Shown here: positions 17,095 to 26,794 of the stretch, piece after piece
How positions within the stretch are numbered: the stretch's first letter is position 1
How the letters are laid out: each line of letters opens with the position of its first letter
Assembly: GCA_029983575.1 (NCBI GenBank)
Contig: JASBZE010000009.1
Location: forward strand, 1-34,716
Direction of reading: 5' to 3'
Source of the DNA: Peptostreptococcaceae bacterium
GTDB lineage: Bacteria > Bacillota > Clostridia > Peptostreptococcales > Peptostreptococcaceae
DNA: 34,716 nucleotides
Position numbers and translations under genes: made by a program
Notes under the pieces: generated by a model
What the model saw: the letters and a program-made list of their open reading frames with translations, nothing else
Databases searched by the model: none
What the model was told of the DNA's origin: nothing

Positions 17095-18249
17095 TTATTC
17101 TTCAGTTGCTTGCTCATCATCTAATTTAAAATCTTCGTATATGATATCTTCTTTTTTCTGTTCTGATGTCTGTTTATCATCTACGCCATCTTCTTGTAAC
17201 AGTTGTTCATATGTAGTTTCACTCTTAATATCGATCTTCCATCCGCAAAGTCTAGCTGCAAGTCTGGCGTTTTGTCCCTCTTTACCAATTGCAAGGGAAA
17301 GCTGATAATCTGGAACTACTACCATACAAGATTTTTCATCTTCATTTAAAATTACCTTCACTACTTTTGAAGGGCTTAAAGAAGCAGTTATAAACTGAGC
17401 TGGATCATCGCTGTACCTGATGATGTCTATTTTTTCATCGCCTAGTTCATCGACTATATTTTTAACCCTAAGACCCGCTGGACCTACGCAAGCACCGATT
17501 GGATCTATAGATTCATCAGTAGTCTTGACAGCTATCTTAGTCCTTGAACCTGCTTCTCTTGAAATTGATTTTATCTGTATAATCCCTTCCCTTATTTCAG
17601 GCACCTCGGCTTCAAAAAGTCTCTTGATAAGACCAGTGTGAGTCCTTGATAACATGATAGAAGGAGATTTACTAGTTCTCTTGACCTCCATCAAGTAAAA
17701 CTTCATCGTACTTCCTATATTGTATTCTTCTCCTGGGATTTGTTCGTTTGGTAGGAGTATTCCCTCTCCTCTTCCAACTCTTACAAATACTGTTTCCTTT
17801 CCATCTTTTTTACTCTTTCTGGATATCTCTCCAACAACTAATTCATCTGTTTTATCTGTGAATTCATTAAAAGTTATCTCTCTTTCAGCCTCTCTTATCC
17901 TTTGAACTACCACTTGTTTTGCAGTCTGAGCTGCTATTCTACCAAAGTCTTTTGGAGTGACCTCATTTTCAACTACATCGCCAATTTCATAGTTAGGAGA
18001 TATCTTTCTCGCCTCACTAAGTTCTATCTCTAAAAAACTATCATAAAGGTCGCCGTCCTCTACAACCGTCCTTTGTGAGAAGACTCTAGCCCCTCCTGAT
18101 TCTATATCTATTCTAACATTGTCAGATACCCCAAAGTTTTTTTTGTACGCTGTAAGTAGCGCTTGTTGTATCGTGTCGATTAGAACATCTCTATCTATTC
18201 CTCTGTTCTCGACCAATTCATTTAATGCTTCAAAAAACTCTTGATTCAT
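17095..18249 (-). CDS. nusA: Transcription termination/antitermination protein NusA
   Basis: NusA binds RNA polymerase and nascent RNA and modulates pausing, termination and antitermination. The 384-residue product has the N-terminal polymerase-binding domain (about 1-125), an S1 domain, and two KH domains. The conserved DPIGACVGPAGLRVKNIVDEL lies in KH1 and SLAIGKEGQNARLAARL in KH2. The short acidic tail is typical of Bacillota. The ATG at 18249 is chosen over 18261 because GGAGGAAAAG precedes it. It follows rimP by 21 bases. Confidence 0.98.
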   Translation of the reverse strand: MNQEFFEALNELVENRGIDRDVLIDTIQQALLTAYKKNFGVSDNVRIDIESGGARVFSQRTVVEDGDLYDSFLEIELSEARKISPNYEIGDVVENEVTPKDFGRIAAQTAKQVVVQRIREAEREITFNEFTDKTDELVVGEISRKSKKDGKETVFVRVGRGEGILLPNEQIPGEEYNIGSTMKFYLMEVKRTSKSPSIMLSRTHTGLIKRLFEAEVPEIREGIIQIKSISREAGSRTKIAVKTTDESIDPIGACVGPAGLRVKNIVDELGDEKIDIIRYSDDPAQFITASLSPSKVVKVILNEDEKSCMVVVPDYQLSLAIGKEGQNARLAARLCGWKIDIKSETTYEQLLQEDGVDDKQTSEQKKEDIIYEDFKLDDEQATEE

Positions 18250-18270
18250 CTTTTCCTCCATACACCTTAT

Positions 18271-18732
18271 TTAAAACTGGATAGCTAGCCTAATTATGGC
18301 TATTTCTTTTCTATCTAAAACTATTTTTTCGTCGTCTACCATGACCTCAACTTGACCGTCTTCATTTAATCCTATGAGTTCACCTTCAAATTGTTTAATG
18401 CCGTCTTTTGCCTTGTATAGTTTTACAAAGACGTGATGACCTTTATACCTTTCAAAATCTTTGTCCTTCTTTAAAGGTCTTTCAAGTCCAGGTGATGAAA
18501 CTTCAAGATAATAATTATCTTTAATAAAGTCTTTTTCATCTAGGATATCGCTGATTTTTCTACTGAAAGCTTCACATTCATCCAAAGTAATACCTTCGTC
18601 TGTGTCAAGATATACTCTTAAGAAAAATTCGCCAGCCTCTTTGACATACTCCACATCGATTAATTCTAACCCTAAATCCTGGGCTAGAGGGATTGAAATT
18701 TCTTCAACCGAAGACACAATGTTCTTTTTCAT
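18271..18732 (-). CDS. rimP: Ribosome maturation factor RimP
   Basis: RimP assists assembly of the 30S 3' domain. The 153-residue product shows LGLELIDVEYVKEAGEFFLRVYLD, then the conserved DECEAFSRKISDILDE and YYLEVSSPGLERPL motifs, and a C-terminal SH3-like part. GGAGGCGATTAAT precedes the ATG. It is the first gene of the nusA-infB operon, lying behind the polC terminator. The promoter is probably in the 50 bases after that terminator (a TATACA -10 is visible around 18755-18760 without a good -35). Confidence 0.97.
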   Translation of the reverse strand: MKKNIVSSVEEISIPLAQDLGLELIDVEYVKEAGEFFLRVYLDTDEGITLDECEAFSRKISDILDEKDFIKDNYYLEVSSPGLERPLKKDKDFERYKGHHVFVKLYKAKDGIKQFEGELIGLNEDGQVEVMVDDEKIVLDRKEIAIIRLAIQF

Positions 18733-18779
18733 ATTAATCGCCTCCTATTCAATTGTATATTTAATTGTAAAATTACGTG

Positions 18780-18806
18780 AAAAAAGTGAGACAATGCCTC
18801 ACTTTT
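18780..18806 (-). terminator. Intrinsic terminator after polC
   Basis: A perfect 9-bp stem (AAAAGTGAG/CTCACTTTT, 18782-18806) with a 7-base loop is followed on the minus strand by a T run. It separates polC from the rimP operon. Confidence 0.93.
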
Positions 18807-18880
18807 CCCTCCTCAAAATAATTCTTATTTATTATATCACGTTTTTTACCGTATGGCAAGTAGATTGAGCTTGGGCATTA

Positions 18881-21800
18881 TCAACTAAAATCTTTAAAAG
18901 AGATCTGATTCTCTTCTCCTAAGTTTTTTAGTGAACCATGTGATTCTAACGCCTCTATAGCAGTACGCGCTAGTTTACACCTCTTTCTTAAATCTTCTTT
19001 TGATTTGAATGCTCCTTTTTCCCTCTCCGAAACTATGTTTCTAGCGGCGTTTTCTCCGACTCCGACTATTGAAGAAAGCGGCGGTAGTATTTTTCCCTCG
19101 CCATAAACCTTAAATTCCGTTACATCGGATTTATATAAGTCAATTGGAACTATCTCTATTTTTCTAGCGTACATTTCTATCGCTACTTCCAATATTGACA
19201 CGAGGTTTTTTTCTTTTGCCGTTAAGAAATTAAGATTTTCTTCTAAGTTGTGTAAAGTGTCTCTCATAGTATCCAATCCCTTGATAACTAGGTCTGAGTC
19301 AAAATCCTCAACTTTAGTTGTGAAGTACGTGGCATAAAAAGCCTCGGGATAGTAAACCTTGCAGTATGCAATCCTAAAAGATGTCATTACATATGCGACT
19401 GCGTGTGCCTTTGGAAACATGTATTTTATTTTTTGACATGAATCAATATACCACTGTGGCACTTCATTTTTAACCATCTCATCTATGTGTTCTTTTTCAA
19501 GTCCCTTACCTTTTCTTACTCTTTCCATTATTGTAAAGCTTAGCTTTGGTTTTAATCCTTTAAAGATAAGATAGTTCATAATATCGTCTCTTGTAGAAAT
19601 TACATCTTTTAGACCTACTATATCTGCCTTAACTAAATCCTGTGCATTGTTTAGCCAAACGTCAGTACCGTGAGATAGACCGGATATTCTGACCAATTCG
19701 GTAAATGTGGTTGGCATGGTATCAAGCAGCATCTGTCTAACAAATCTAGTACCAAACTCTGGTATAGCAAGGCTTCCAACCTTACATCCGATATCTTCAG
19801 GCGTAACTCCAAGCGCTTCAGTAGACGTAAACAATGACATCGTCTTTTTATCGTCCAGTGGTATCTCAGTTACCTTTATACCGGTAATATCCTCTAACAT
19901 CCTTAAAATAGTCGGACCGTCGTGACCTAGGATATCGAGTTTTAGTATTCTACCGCTTATTGAATGGTAGTCGAAGTGTGTTGTAATGGTACCGGCTCCA
20001 GGTTCATTTGCTGGATATTGAATTGGCGTGAAATCATAGATATCTTTGTAGTCAGGTACTACCATTACTCCACCTGGGTGCTGGCCACTAGTTCTCTTTA
20101 CACCTGTACACCCCTTTGCCAACCGTCTAATTTCGGCTGATCTGAGATTTAGATTTTTTTCCTCTGAGTATTTTTTCGCCAATCCAAAAGCTGTTTTATC
20201 AGCGACTGTTCCTATAGTACCAGCCCTATAAACATATCCCTTACCGAAGAGTTCTTCTGTATATTTATGTATGGTAGACTGATATACACCGGAAAAATTA
20301 AGATCTATGTCTGGCTCTTTATCCCCTTCAAAGCCAAGAAAAACTTCAAAAGGTATGTCATGGCCCTCTTTAATCATCTTAGTCGAGCATTTTGGACAAT
20401 TCATATCCTCTAGGTCAACACCGGAACCTTTCTCTCCAACCTCAAAGAATATATTGTGCTTACAGTTTTCGTTTGGACAAATATAATGGGCAGGAAGCGG
20501 ATTTACTTCTGTAATCTCGCTCATAGTTGCAGCGAAAGAAGAACCTACCGATCCCCTAGATCCTACCAAATATCCATCCGAAAGAGATTTGGCAACAAGC
20601 TTATGAGCGATAATGTACATAACTGCATATCCGTTAGATATGATTGAGTTTAACTCCCTATCAAGTCTAGATTTTACGATATCTGGAAGATTTTCTCCAT
20701 ATACCTTTACTGCATTTGAATAACATAGCCTCCTAAGTTCTTCGTCACTTCCCTCGATTACTGGAGGGAAGGTCTCCTTAGGTATAGGAATGACATCATC
20801 GATCATATTACTAACTTCATTTGTGTTTTTTATTACGACCTCGTAGGCCTTTTCTTCTCCTAGATAAGAAAACTCGTCTAACATTTCTGAGGTAGTCCTA
20901 AAATACTTGTAACCACTTGTATCAATTCTTTTGTATTTTATTGATTTAGCAAGGACATCCCTATACACGCTGTCCTCTTTATTTATATAATGTACATTTC
21001 CTGTAGCTACCGGTATTTTACTGTGTTCTTTAGCTAGGTCGTACATCTTTTTGTAAATATATCTAATTTCATCGGAGTCTTTTACCTCTCCACGCTCCAA
21101 TAATCCGAGTAAGTTTTCTACTGGCATAAGTTCAATGATGTCGTAAAAGTCTATTAGTTCGTCTATTTTTTCCTTTTTTTCATTGCTTCTAATAGCCTTA
21201 AATATCTCTCCTTCATTACATGAACTTCCAACTATTATCCCCTCCCTATACTTTTGAATAATCTTTCTAGGAATTAAGGGATCTTTTGCTAAATAATTTA
21301 TATGAGATGCTGACACTATCTTATATATATTTTTAATTCCCAGTTGATTTTTTGCGTATAGGGTGACATGATTTGGTCTAACTCTTTTGTAATCAAGATA
21401 CCCAAGTATAGAGTTAGCTTCTAAAAAATTATTTGCACCCTTATCTTTTATTATCTCTAACATCTTTATGTATACCTTGGCCGTTGCTTCTGCATCTTCT
21501 ACCGCTCTGTGGTGATTTAATAAAGGTATTGAAAGTTTCTTACTAATCACATCCAAGGTGTGTTTTTTTGAATTAGGAAATAGAGCTCTGGATATTATCA
21601 ATGTGTCAATGGATTTTAAATCGGCAAAAAGACCCAACTGTTCGATTTTTTTATTTAAAAAACCAATATCAAATGTTGCGTTATGGGCGACCATTACGCC
21701 ATCTTCTATAAAATCCAAAAATTTTGGCATTACTTCTTCAATATCCGGGCTTTTCTTTACCATATCATTGGTAATTCCAGTCAGAGACTGAATAAAGTAC

Positions 21801-23167
21801 GATATGTCCATATTTGGATTTACTAACGTAGAAAATCTATCGACGATTTCCATATTCTTTATTTTAACTGCTCCAATTTCAGTTATCATGTCATTAACTG
21901 GAGATAGCCCTGTAGTTTCAAGGTCAAAAACAATGAAAGTCGAGTTAAAATCATATTCATCTACTCCCTCAAAAACGCTGATATCATCGTCAACCATCTC
22001 ACCTTCAAGTCCGTAAATAATCTTTATATCGTTTTTTGAACCTGCTGCCATGGCGTCCGGGTATGCTTGAACAACACCCTTATCAGTGATTGCTATTGCT
22101 TTATGACCCCATTTTTTTGCTTGAGAAATTAGTTCTTTAGCAGAGGCTACAGCATCCATACTCGTCATATTAGTATGAGCATGTAGTTCTACACGCTTTT
22201 CATCGCTATCATCAAACCTTTCGATTTTTTTGCCTATTTTTATTCCCGTTATCATAAGATAAGCTTCTTGCCCTTCCTTATCTATGGCGTCCCCTTTTAT
22301 TATTAGGTGGGTATTTGGGCTTATAAATGGCTTTATTTTGTATAGTTCTTGATCATCTAGATATGCTCTGCATTCTATTGAATCCATATCATCAGTAACA
22401 TAAAGTCTTAGAAGAGTTTTACCATTTTTTAACTCCTTAAGCTCACTATCAAAAACTTTGACATTGATGCAAACTGTCGAAATAGTTATTTCGTTGACTG
22501 GAGTAAAGTAGTTAGGGATATTCTCTCCATAAATGATATCATCCATTTCTTCATAGTCTAGGACATATGCATCATTTTCTTCATCTTCCTCCGATGAGTC
22601 AGCGTAAGAGCATGAATAACTTTCAAGCTCGCAACTTACGGATTCCACAAATTCTGTCAAACTACAATCTTCGCAACTATATTCAATAACTACTTCCAAA
22701 TCCATATTCAATTCTTTTTTTAGTTTTAATTTCACGTCATCTTTGAAACTCGATCTTATGACTTTGCTGTAAATCATGTCATTAGGTAGTTTGATATAGA
22801 GCTTTCCATCTAGAATCATAGTTTCGACATTTGACGTGAATGCTTTGATAGAAGGTGTTATACAAGCTAACATCTTGATTATGTTTGACGCGTAGGACTT
22901 GTAGAATCTCTTAAACCCTTTTGTGGTCATCTTTGTGTACTGAGGTATTATATCGACGTACTTTAATCCAATCTTATTTTTTATGTCTTTTGATAGAGAG
23001 TGAAGTCTATCGTCGTCAATAAATTTTTTTGATTCGACATAAATTGAAAGGGACATTTCCTCTTTAACTAAATCTATTTTTTTGACGTATAACTCGTTTA
23101 AATCTATAGGAGTTTCATATGGCCATAATTCAATTGTCTTTAAAAAGCTAGCTAGTGTTTTGTCCAT
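18881..23167 (-). CDS. polC: DNA polymerase III alpha subunit, Gram-positive type PolC
   Basis: PolC is the replicative polymerase of low-GC Gram-positives and contains its own proofreading exonuclease. The 1428-residue product has, in order, an N-terminal domain, an OB fold, and a PHP domain (VELHAHTNMTSMDA near residue 325). The DEDD exonuclease follows (FIVFDLETTGL near 412), then a Cys-rich zinc motif (CPNENCKH...CPKCSTK, about 890-930). The catalytic palm has PDIDLNF near 952, and a helix-hairpin-helix C-terminus completes it. The ATG at 23167 follows AAAGGATTA; the frame could open five codons earlier at 23182. Only about 16 bases separate the start from the tail of the terminator of the upstream gene. 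Confidence 0.98.
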   Translation of the reverse strand: MDKTLASFLKTIELWPYETPIDLNELYVKKIDLVKEEMSLSIYVESKKFIDDDRLHSLSKDIKNKIGLKYVDIIPQYTKMTTKGFKRFYKSYASNIIKMLACITPSIKAFTSNVETMILDGKLYIKLPNDMIYSKVIRSSFKDDVKLKLKKELNMDLEVVIEYSCEDCSLTEFVESVSCELESYSCSYADSSEEDEENDAYVLDYEEMDDIIYGENIPNYFTPVNEITISTVCINVKVFDSELKELKNGKTLLRLYVTDDMDSIECRAYLDDQELYKIKPFISPNTHLIIKGDAIDKEGQEAYLMITGIKIGKKIERFDDSDEKRVELHAHTNMTSMDAVASAKELISQAKKWGHKAIAITDKGVVQAYPDAMAAGSKNDIKIIYGLEGEMVDDDISVFEGVDEYDFNSTFIVFDLETTGLSPVNDMITEIGAVKIKNMEIVDRFSTLVNPNMDISYFIQSLTGITNDMVKKSPDIEEVMPKFLDFIEDGVMVAHNATFDIGFLNKKIEQLGLFADLKSIDTLIISRALFPNSKKHTLDVISKKLSIPLLNHHRAVEDAEATAKVYIKMLEIIKDKGANNFLEANSILGYLDYKRVRPNHVTLYAKNQLGIKNIYKIVSASHINYLAKDPLIPRKIIQKYREGIIVGSSCNEGEIFKAIRSNEKKEKIDELIDFYDIIELMPVENLLGLLERGEVKDSDEIRYIYKKMYDLAKEHSKIPVATGNVHYINKEDSVYRDVLAKSIKYKRIDTSGYKYFRTTSEMLDEFSYLGEEKAYEVVIKNTNEVSNMIDDVIPIPKETFPPVIEGSDEELRRLCYSNAVKVYGENLPDIVKSRLDRELNSIISNGYAVMYIIAHKLVAKSLSDGYLVGSRGSVGSSFAATMSEITEVNPLPAHYICPNENCKHNIFFEVGEKGSGVDLEDMNCPKCSTKMIKEGHDIPFEVFLGFEGDKEPDIDLNFSGVYQSTIHKYTEELFGKGYVYRAGTIGTVADKTAFGLAKKYSEEKNLNLRSAEIRRLAKGCTGVKRTSGQHPGGVMVVPDYKDIYDFTPIQYPANEPGAGTITTHFDYHSISGRILKLDILGHDGPTILRMLEDITGIKVTEIPLDDKKTMSLFTSTEALGVTPEDIGCKVGSLAIPEFGTRFVRQMLLDTMPTTFTELVRISGLSHGTDVWLNNAQDLVKADIVGLKDVISTRDDIMNYLIFKGLKPKLSFTIMERVRKGKGLEKEHIDEMVKNEVPQWYIDSCQKIKYMFPKAHAVAYVMTSFRIAYCKVYYPEAFYATYFTTKVEDFDSDLVIKGLDTMRDTLHNLEENLNFLTAKEKNLVSILEVAIEMYARKIEIVPIDLYKSDVTEFKVYGEGKILPPLSSIVGVGENAARNIVSEREKGAFKSKEDLRKRCKLARTAIEALESHGSLKNLGEENQISFKDFS

Positions 23168-23183
23168 AATTAATCCTTTCATA

Positions 23184-23216
23184 TAAAAATAGGACTTCAG
23201 ATGTCTAAAGTCCTAT
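23184..23216 (-). terminator. Intrinsic terminator after the glucosaminidase gene
   Basis: A 9-bp stem (ATAGGACTT/AAGTCCTAT, 23189-23216) is followed on the minus strand by TTTTTAT. It ends only about 16 bases before the polC start. Confidence 0.88.
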
Positions 23217-23244
23217 AATTATTTACTATATGCGCATTTATCAA

Positions 23245-24726
23245 TTAGTTGTAAACTGGTATCTCGTATGAATTAAGATCTCCCACACTTGAGTAAGATG
23301 TTATCTCAGCCATTTTTTGACCTATTAGTCTTGGCCAATCAATACTTGAAGCATATTGATGCTTAGTGTTTGGATAGTAAAACTTCATCTTGTACAAGGT
23401 ATTTTGATCATATTTTGTACTGTGGATATAATTTTTCGCTATCCATTTAGCTGATCCATCTATTGTTGCTTCTACAGAAGTCCAGTTATTCTTATATGCT
23501 GTGTTTATGCCACCGTTAAATGCATTGCCATCAACAGCTCCGATACCGAAGAAGTTATAAACAGTTACACCATTTGATGGGTTACCAGAAGCTAATCTCG
23601 ATTTACCGTATCCAGATTCAATCACAGAATGAGCAACTAGATATAAAACATTTATATTATTATTTCTCGCTGCATTTATAAAGTCTTGACCGCGATTATA
23701 AAATACATCCCCTGGTTTTGTGTACTTATTTAAAAATCTATTTAATTCAGCGGCTGTTATTGAATCTTTATACTCATCTAGTCTTGCAAACTGCATCATA
23801 TCAGGACCATCAGTGAAATTTTGTGGATTTAATACATACTCAAGATCGCTTTGTGAAGGAGCTAGTCCTCCAGTGATCGTGTTGAATGAAGCCATTTGCA
23901 TTGAGACCATATCAGAAAGAGAGTAACCAACATTTACATTCTGAGTCTGTCCAGGACTTACATTTAATTGCTGATTGGCATTAGAAGAAGTCTTGTCTGT
24001 TATTTCTTCTACCACATCATCTACGTATTGAACAAAATAGGTTGGTACATATCCAACAACTCCATCTGCGTCAATTTTAGTCCAATCCTTGTCACTTTCC
24101 AAGGCAGTGACTTTTTGTCCCTTAGAAAGTACCTTTAGATTTTGACTAGAGATAGATTTTGACTTACGTAGGTTTAGAATGGATGAAGTAACCTCTACTA
24201 TACTCTTCTTTCCGTCCTTTGTATCTGGGACTCCAACGAGGTATGTAGAAGATACATAGCCTTCAGTTCCATTTCCTAGACTTACCTTACTCCAACCGTC
24301 TTTTTCAGAAAGAACTGTTACTCTGTCGCCGTTGTTTAAGACAGCGAGTATTTTATGATTTGTTCCAGCACCTGTTCTTACATTTAGGCTGTCGTTACTT
24401 GATATTTTAACCTTAGCTGATGTTTTTATATAGTTCGAAGGATTTTTTTCGTTGGTCTTAACTGAATTATTCATTACTAATCCATCTGCATAAGTCCATC
24501 CAACCCTTTTTTTTGAATCTTCAATTTTACACCAACCATTTTTTTGGTCTAATATCTTTACTTTATCGCCTTTTTTTAATCTAAAACTTACACTTGAGCT
24601 TGAGCTCGCATCAGTCCTTATATTTAAACTTTGGTACCCTATCGCAGCTTGATTATCTTGTGCATGAGCCGCAACACTTAGCATAGGTATCATTGCAACC
24701 GATGCAACAATTATTTTTCCGTTCAA
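23245..24726 (-). CDS. Secreted N-acetylglucosaminidase with three bacterial SH3 domains
   Basis: The 493-residue protein begins with a signal peptide (hydrophobic core IIVASVAMIPMLSVA, likely cleaved after AHA near residue 22). Three SH3b domains follow at about 26-85, 105-165 and 175-235, each with the LNIRT/LNVRT/LNLRK start and a GY/GW ending. A low-complexity Asn/Gln linker leads to a glucosaminidase domain (about 300-487) with the likely catalytic glutamate E370 in AHSVIESGYGKS. SH3b domains bind peptidoglycan stem peptides, and the catalytic domain should cut glycan strands, so it is a wall-remodelling autolysin. The start is taken as TTG at 24726, six bases after AAGGGGTG; a GTG at 24735 would overlap that site. 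Its own promoter and paired operator-like palindromes lie upstream. Confidence 0.92.
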   Translation of the reverse strand: MNGKIIVASVAMIPMLSVAAHAQDNQAAIGYQSLNIRTDASSSSSVSFRLKKGDKVKILDQKNGWCKIEDSKKRVGWTYADGLVMNNSVKTNEKNPSNYIKTSAKVKISSNDSLNVRTGAGTNHKILAVLNNGDRVTVLSEKDGWSKVSLGNGTEGYVSSTYLVGVPDTKDGKKSIVEVTSSILNLRKSKSISSQNLKVLSKGQKVTALESDKDWTKIDADGVVGYVPTYFVQYVDDVVEEITDKTSSNANQQLNVSPGQTQNVNVGYSLSDMVSMQMASFNTITGGLAPSQSDLEYVLNPQNFTDGPDMMQFARLDEYKDSITAAELNRFLNKYTKPGDVFYNRGQDFINAARNNNINVLYLVAHSVIESGYGKSRLASGNPSNGVTVYNFFGIGAVDGNAFNGGINTAYKNNWTSVEATIDGSAKWIAKNYIHSTKYDQNTLYKMKFYYPNTKHQYASSIDWPRLIGQKMAEITSYSSVGDLNSYEIPVYN

Positions 24727-24780
24727 GGAATACACCCCTTTTCTCTATATTATTTACAAAATTATAATTTTCTACCCTTA

Positions 24781-24809
24781 ATTATATTATAAGATTACAA
24801 TATTGTAAA
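24781..24809 (-). promoter_or_regulatory. Promoter of the glucosaminidase gene
   Basis: On the minus strand TTTACA (24809-24804) and a perfect TATAAT (24786-24781) are 17 bases apart. Transcription should start near 24774, leaving a leader of about 48 bases. Confidence 0.8.
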
Positions 24810-24831
24810 CAAATAAGTTACAAATTTGTAA
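24795..24831. promoter_or_regulatory. Paired palindromic operators, possible WalR-type site
   Basis: Two perfect 14-base palindromes, TTACAATATTGTAA (24795-24808) and TTACAAATTTGTAA (24818-24831), are centred 23 bases apart over and upstream of the -35. Read on the minus strand, TGTAAC-N5-TGTTTA (24822-24806) matches the WalR consensus TGTWAH-N5-TGTWAH in 11 of 12 defined positions. WalR controls wall hydrolases, which fits this gene. A weaker third half-site (TTACAATTTTGT) starts at 24858. Confidence 0.55.
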
Positions 24832-24872
24832 TAAATTTTTCATTAAGCGTATATTTTTTACAATTTTGTGGT

Positions 24873-26756
24873 TTATACAAGGACTCTTTTGTTCTCCACT
24901 CTTCTTGTCAAATTTTCCTTATCGAAGAATTCGAGGATTATCATACAGTTTTTCCTTGAAGAATTTACCAAGTCTCTATATTCTCCAAGAGTTATCTCCT
25001 GATTTTCTTTCAGGTAGTCGACTAAAATCTCCTTAGCCCTATCATAGTCTTTTCTATGAATTATATATTGGTTATCTAGGAGTATAACCTCATCATCAAT
25101 AATTGTTTCTAAAACGGCTTTGTGATTTTTTCCAAGAGAAGCTATCTCTGAAATCGTATAGAGTTGAGTTAGCCCTGATTTCAGAAGGGTATTTTCTATT
25201 TCTGACTTTATCTTCTTCTGTTCTGGGGTTAATTTCACTTCAAATTCATTTAGTGACATTGTATTTTTATCTTCCTTTATGGTATTTTCATCGACCATTA
25301 ATCTTAGAAGTAAATCAATGTCCTTGGTTTTGAGTTTTTGATCTAATTTTGACCTCAACTCCTCTTTTTGCATTCCGTGTTTTAACTTATTATCCCTATG
25401 GTATTCTCCTAGTATATTTTTAGCCCTCTCTTTTAAATGTTCGTAATGCTGAACATGGATGTAGGATTGGCTTAGTTTAATAATTTTCTTTTCCTCTATT
25501 AGTTCTCTTAACTTAGCTTCTATATCTTCTCTGTGTTCACCACTATAAGCCATAATGTCTTTTATATCTGGGTAAAAGTCGGAGTTTTGCCTTATATATT
25601 CCTCAATGATATCTTTTAACTCTCCTTGCTCCTTGATTTTTAGAACTTCTAGGAGATCTTCATCGTGTATCTTGTGTTTTTTTGAAGCAGTGTCGATAAT
25701 CACACCGCCTCCAATTGTATCCACAGGTGAGTAAGATCTCAAGACGAATTTATCACCCTTTTTGCATATAATTTTTTCCTCAAGTCTAAGTTGAGCAAAT
25801 CCCTCTTCCCCTGTCTTTATTTCATCGCTTTCAAGAGGTACGGCCCTACAGAATATTTCCCTGGTTCCATGAAATAATCTAAGCCTAGACCAGTGTTTAA
25901 TCGTATATTCAGTGTGGTTTGTCATCTTTATCTTCACATCTATCATCATAGATTCCTCTAAAGTACCTGGTTTCGCAAGTACGTCGCCGCGGGAAACATC
26001 GTCTTTTTTTACATTTGATATATTTATTGCAGTCCTTTGACCGGCAAAAGCTCTTTTTTCATTTTGTCCATGGACTTGTATATTTCTAACCTTTACCTTT
26101 GTCCTGCTTGGGTATAACTCTAATTCATCGTCAAGATTTACAATACCTTCTAATAGAGTTCCGGTTACAACTGTTCCAAAGCCCTTAACTGAAAATACCC
26201 TGTCTATGTTTAGCCTAGCTGGAGAAGTTTCATTTTTTTCTTCGATATCTGAGGTTGTTTTTTGTATTAAATCTATAAGTTTATCGATTCCTCTTTTTGA
26301 CACTGAGTCGACTTCTACTATATCCGCATCTTCCAAAAATGTTCCTATTAGTTTTTCGTGTACATCTTCTTTAACTAACTCTATAAATTCATCTTCGACC
26401 ATATCGCATTTAGTAAGTACGATTATTCCCTTGGTTATATTCATATATGTAAGTATATCAACATGTTCAATGGTCTGTGGCATTACTCCCTCATCAGCGG
26501 CGATAACCAATAAGACTAAATCTATGCCAGATGCACCAGCAAGCATATTTTTAATAAACCTCTCATGTCCTGGAACGTCTACTATCCCTACTCTATCGCC
26601 GTTTGGTAAGTCAAAATAAGTAAAACCAAGATTTATTGAAATTCCTCTTTTTTTCTCCTCTTCAAGAGTATCGGTGTCTCTTCCAGTTAAAGCCTTGACC
26701 AAGGTAGTTTTTCCATGATCAATATGGCCTGAAGTTCCTACTATTATATTTTTCAT
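24873..26756 (-). CDS. selB: Selenocysteine-specific elongation factor SelB
   Basis: SelB is the GTPase that brings selenocysteyl-tRNA to UGA codons marked by a SECIS hairpin. The 627-residue product has an EF-Tu-like G domain (GHIDHGKT at 10-17, DVPGHERF, TKCD), beta-barrel domains, and a long C-terminal part of winged-helix modules (from about residue 370) that bind the SECIS RNA. The ATG at 26756 is preferred over 26789 because GGAGGAAGAT precedes it. It lies 38 bases after selA, separated by a terminator-like hairpin. Intact SelB supports reading the selD UGA as selenocysteine. No clear terminator follows it. Confidence 0.97.
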   Translation of the reverse strand: MKNIIVGTSGHIDHGKTTLVKALTGRDTDTLEEEKKRGISINLGFTYFDLPNGDRVGIVDVPGHERFIKNMLAGASGIDLVLLVIAADEGVMPQTIEHVDILTYMNITKGIIVLTKCDMVEDEFIELVKEDVHEKLIGTFLEDADIVEVDSVSKRGIDKLIDLIQKTTSDIEEKNETSPARLNIDRVFSVKGFGTVVTGTLLEGIVNLDDELELYPSRTKVKVRNIQVHGQNEKRAFAGQRTAINISNVKKDDVSRGDVLAKPGTLEESMMIDVKIKMTNHTEYTIKHWSRLRLFHGTREIFCRAVPLESDEIKTGEEGFAQLRLEEKIICKKGDKFVLRSYSPVDTIGGGVIIDTASKKHKIHDEDLLEVLKIKEQGELKDIIEEYIRQNSDFYPDIKDIMAYSGEHREDIEAKLRELIEEKKIIKLSQSYIHVQHYEHLKERAKNILGEYHRDNKLKHGMQKEELRSKLDQKLKTKDIDLLLRLMVDENTIKEDKNTMSLNEFEVKLTPEQKKIKSEIENTLLKSGLTQLYTISEIASLGKNHKAVLETIIDDEVILLDNQYIIHRKDYDRAKEILVDYLKENQEITLGEYRDLVNSSRKNCMIILEFFDKENLTRRVENKRVLV

Positions 26757-26773
26757 ATCTTCCTCCACAAAAC

Positions 26774-26794
26774 AAGGGATGTCAAGCATCCCTT
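26774..26794 (-). terminator. Terminator-like hairpin between selA and selB
   Basis: AAGGGATG and CATCCCTT form a perfect 8-bp stem with a 5-base loop directly behind the selA stop. The following T run is short (GTTTTG) and runs into the selB Shine-Dalgarno, so partial termination or mRNA protection is likelier than a full stop. Confidence 0.6.

Noticed and set aside
26206..26619. 137-codon plus-strand open frame opposite selB
   Set aside because: It is an antisense shadow of the conserved SelB G domain, with no ribosome-binding site, low complexity (Ser/Ile rich) and no recognisable motif.
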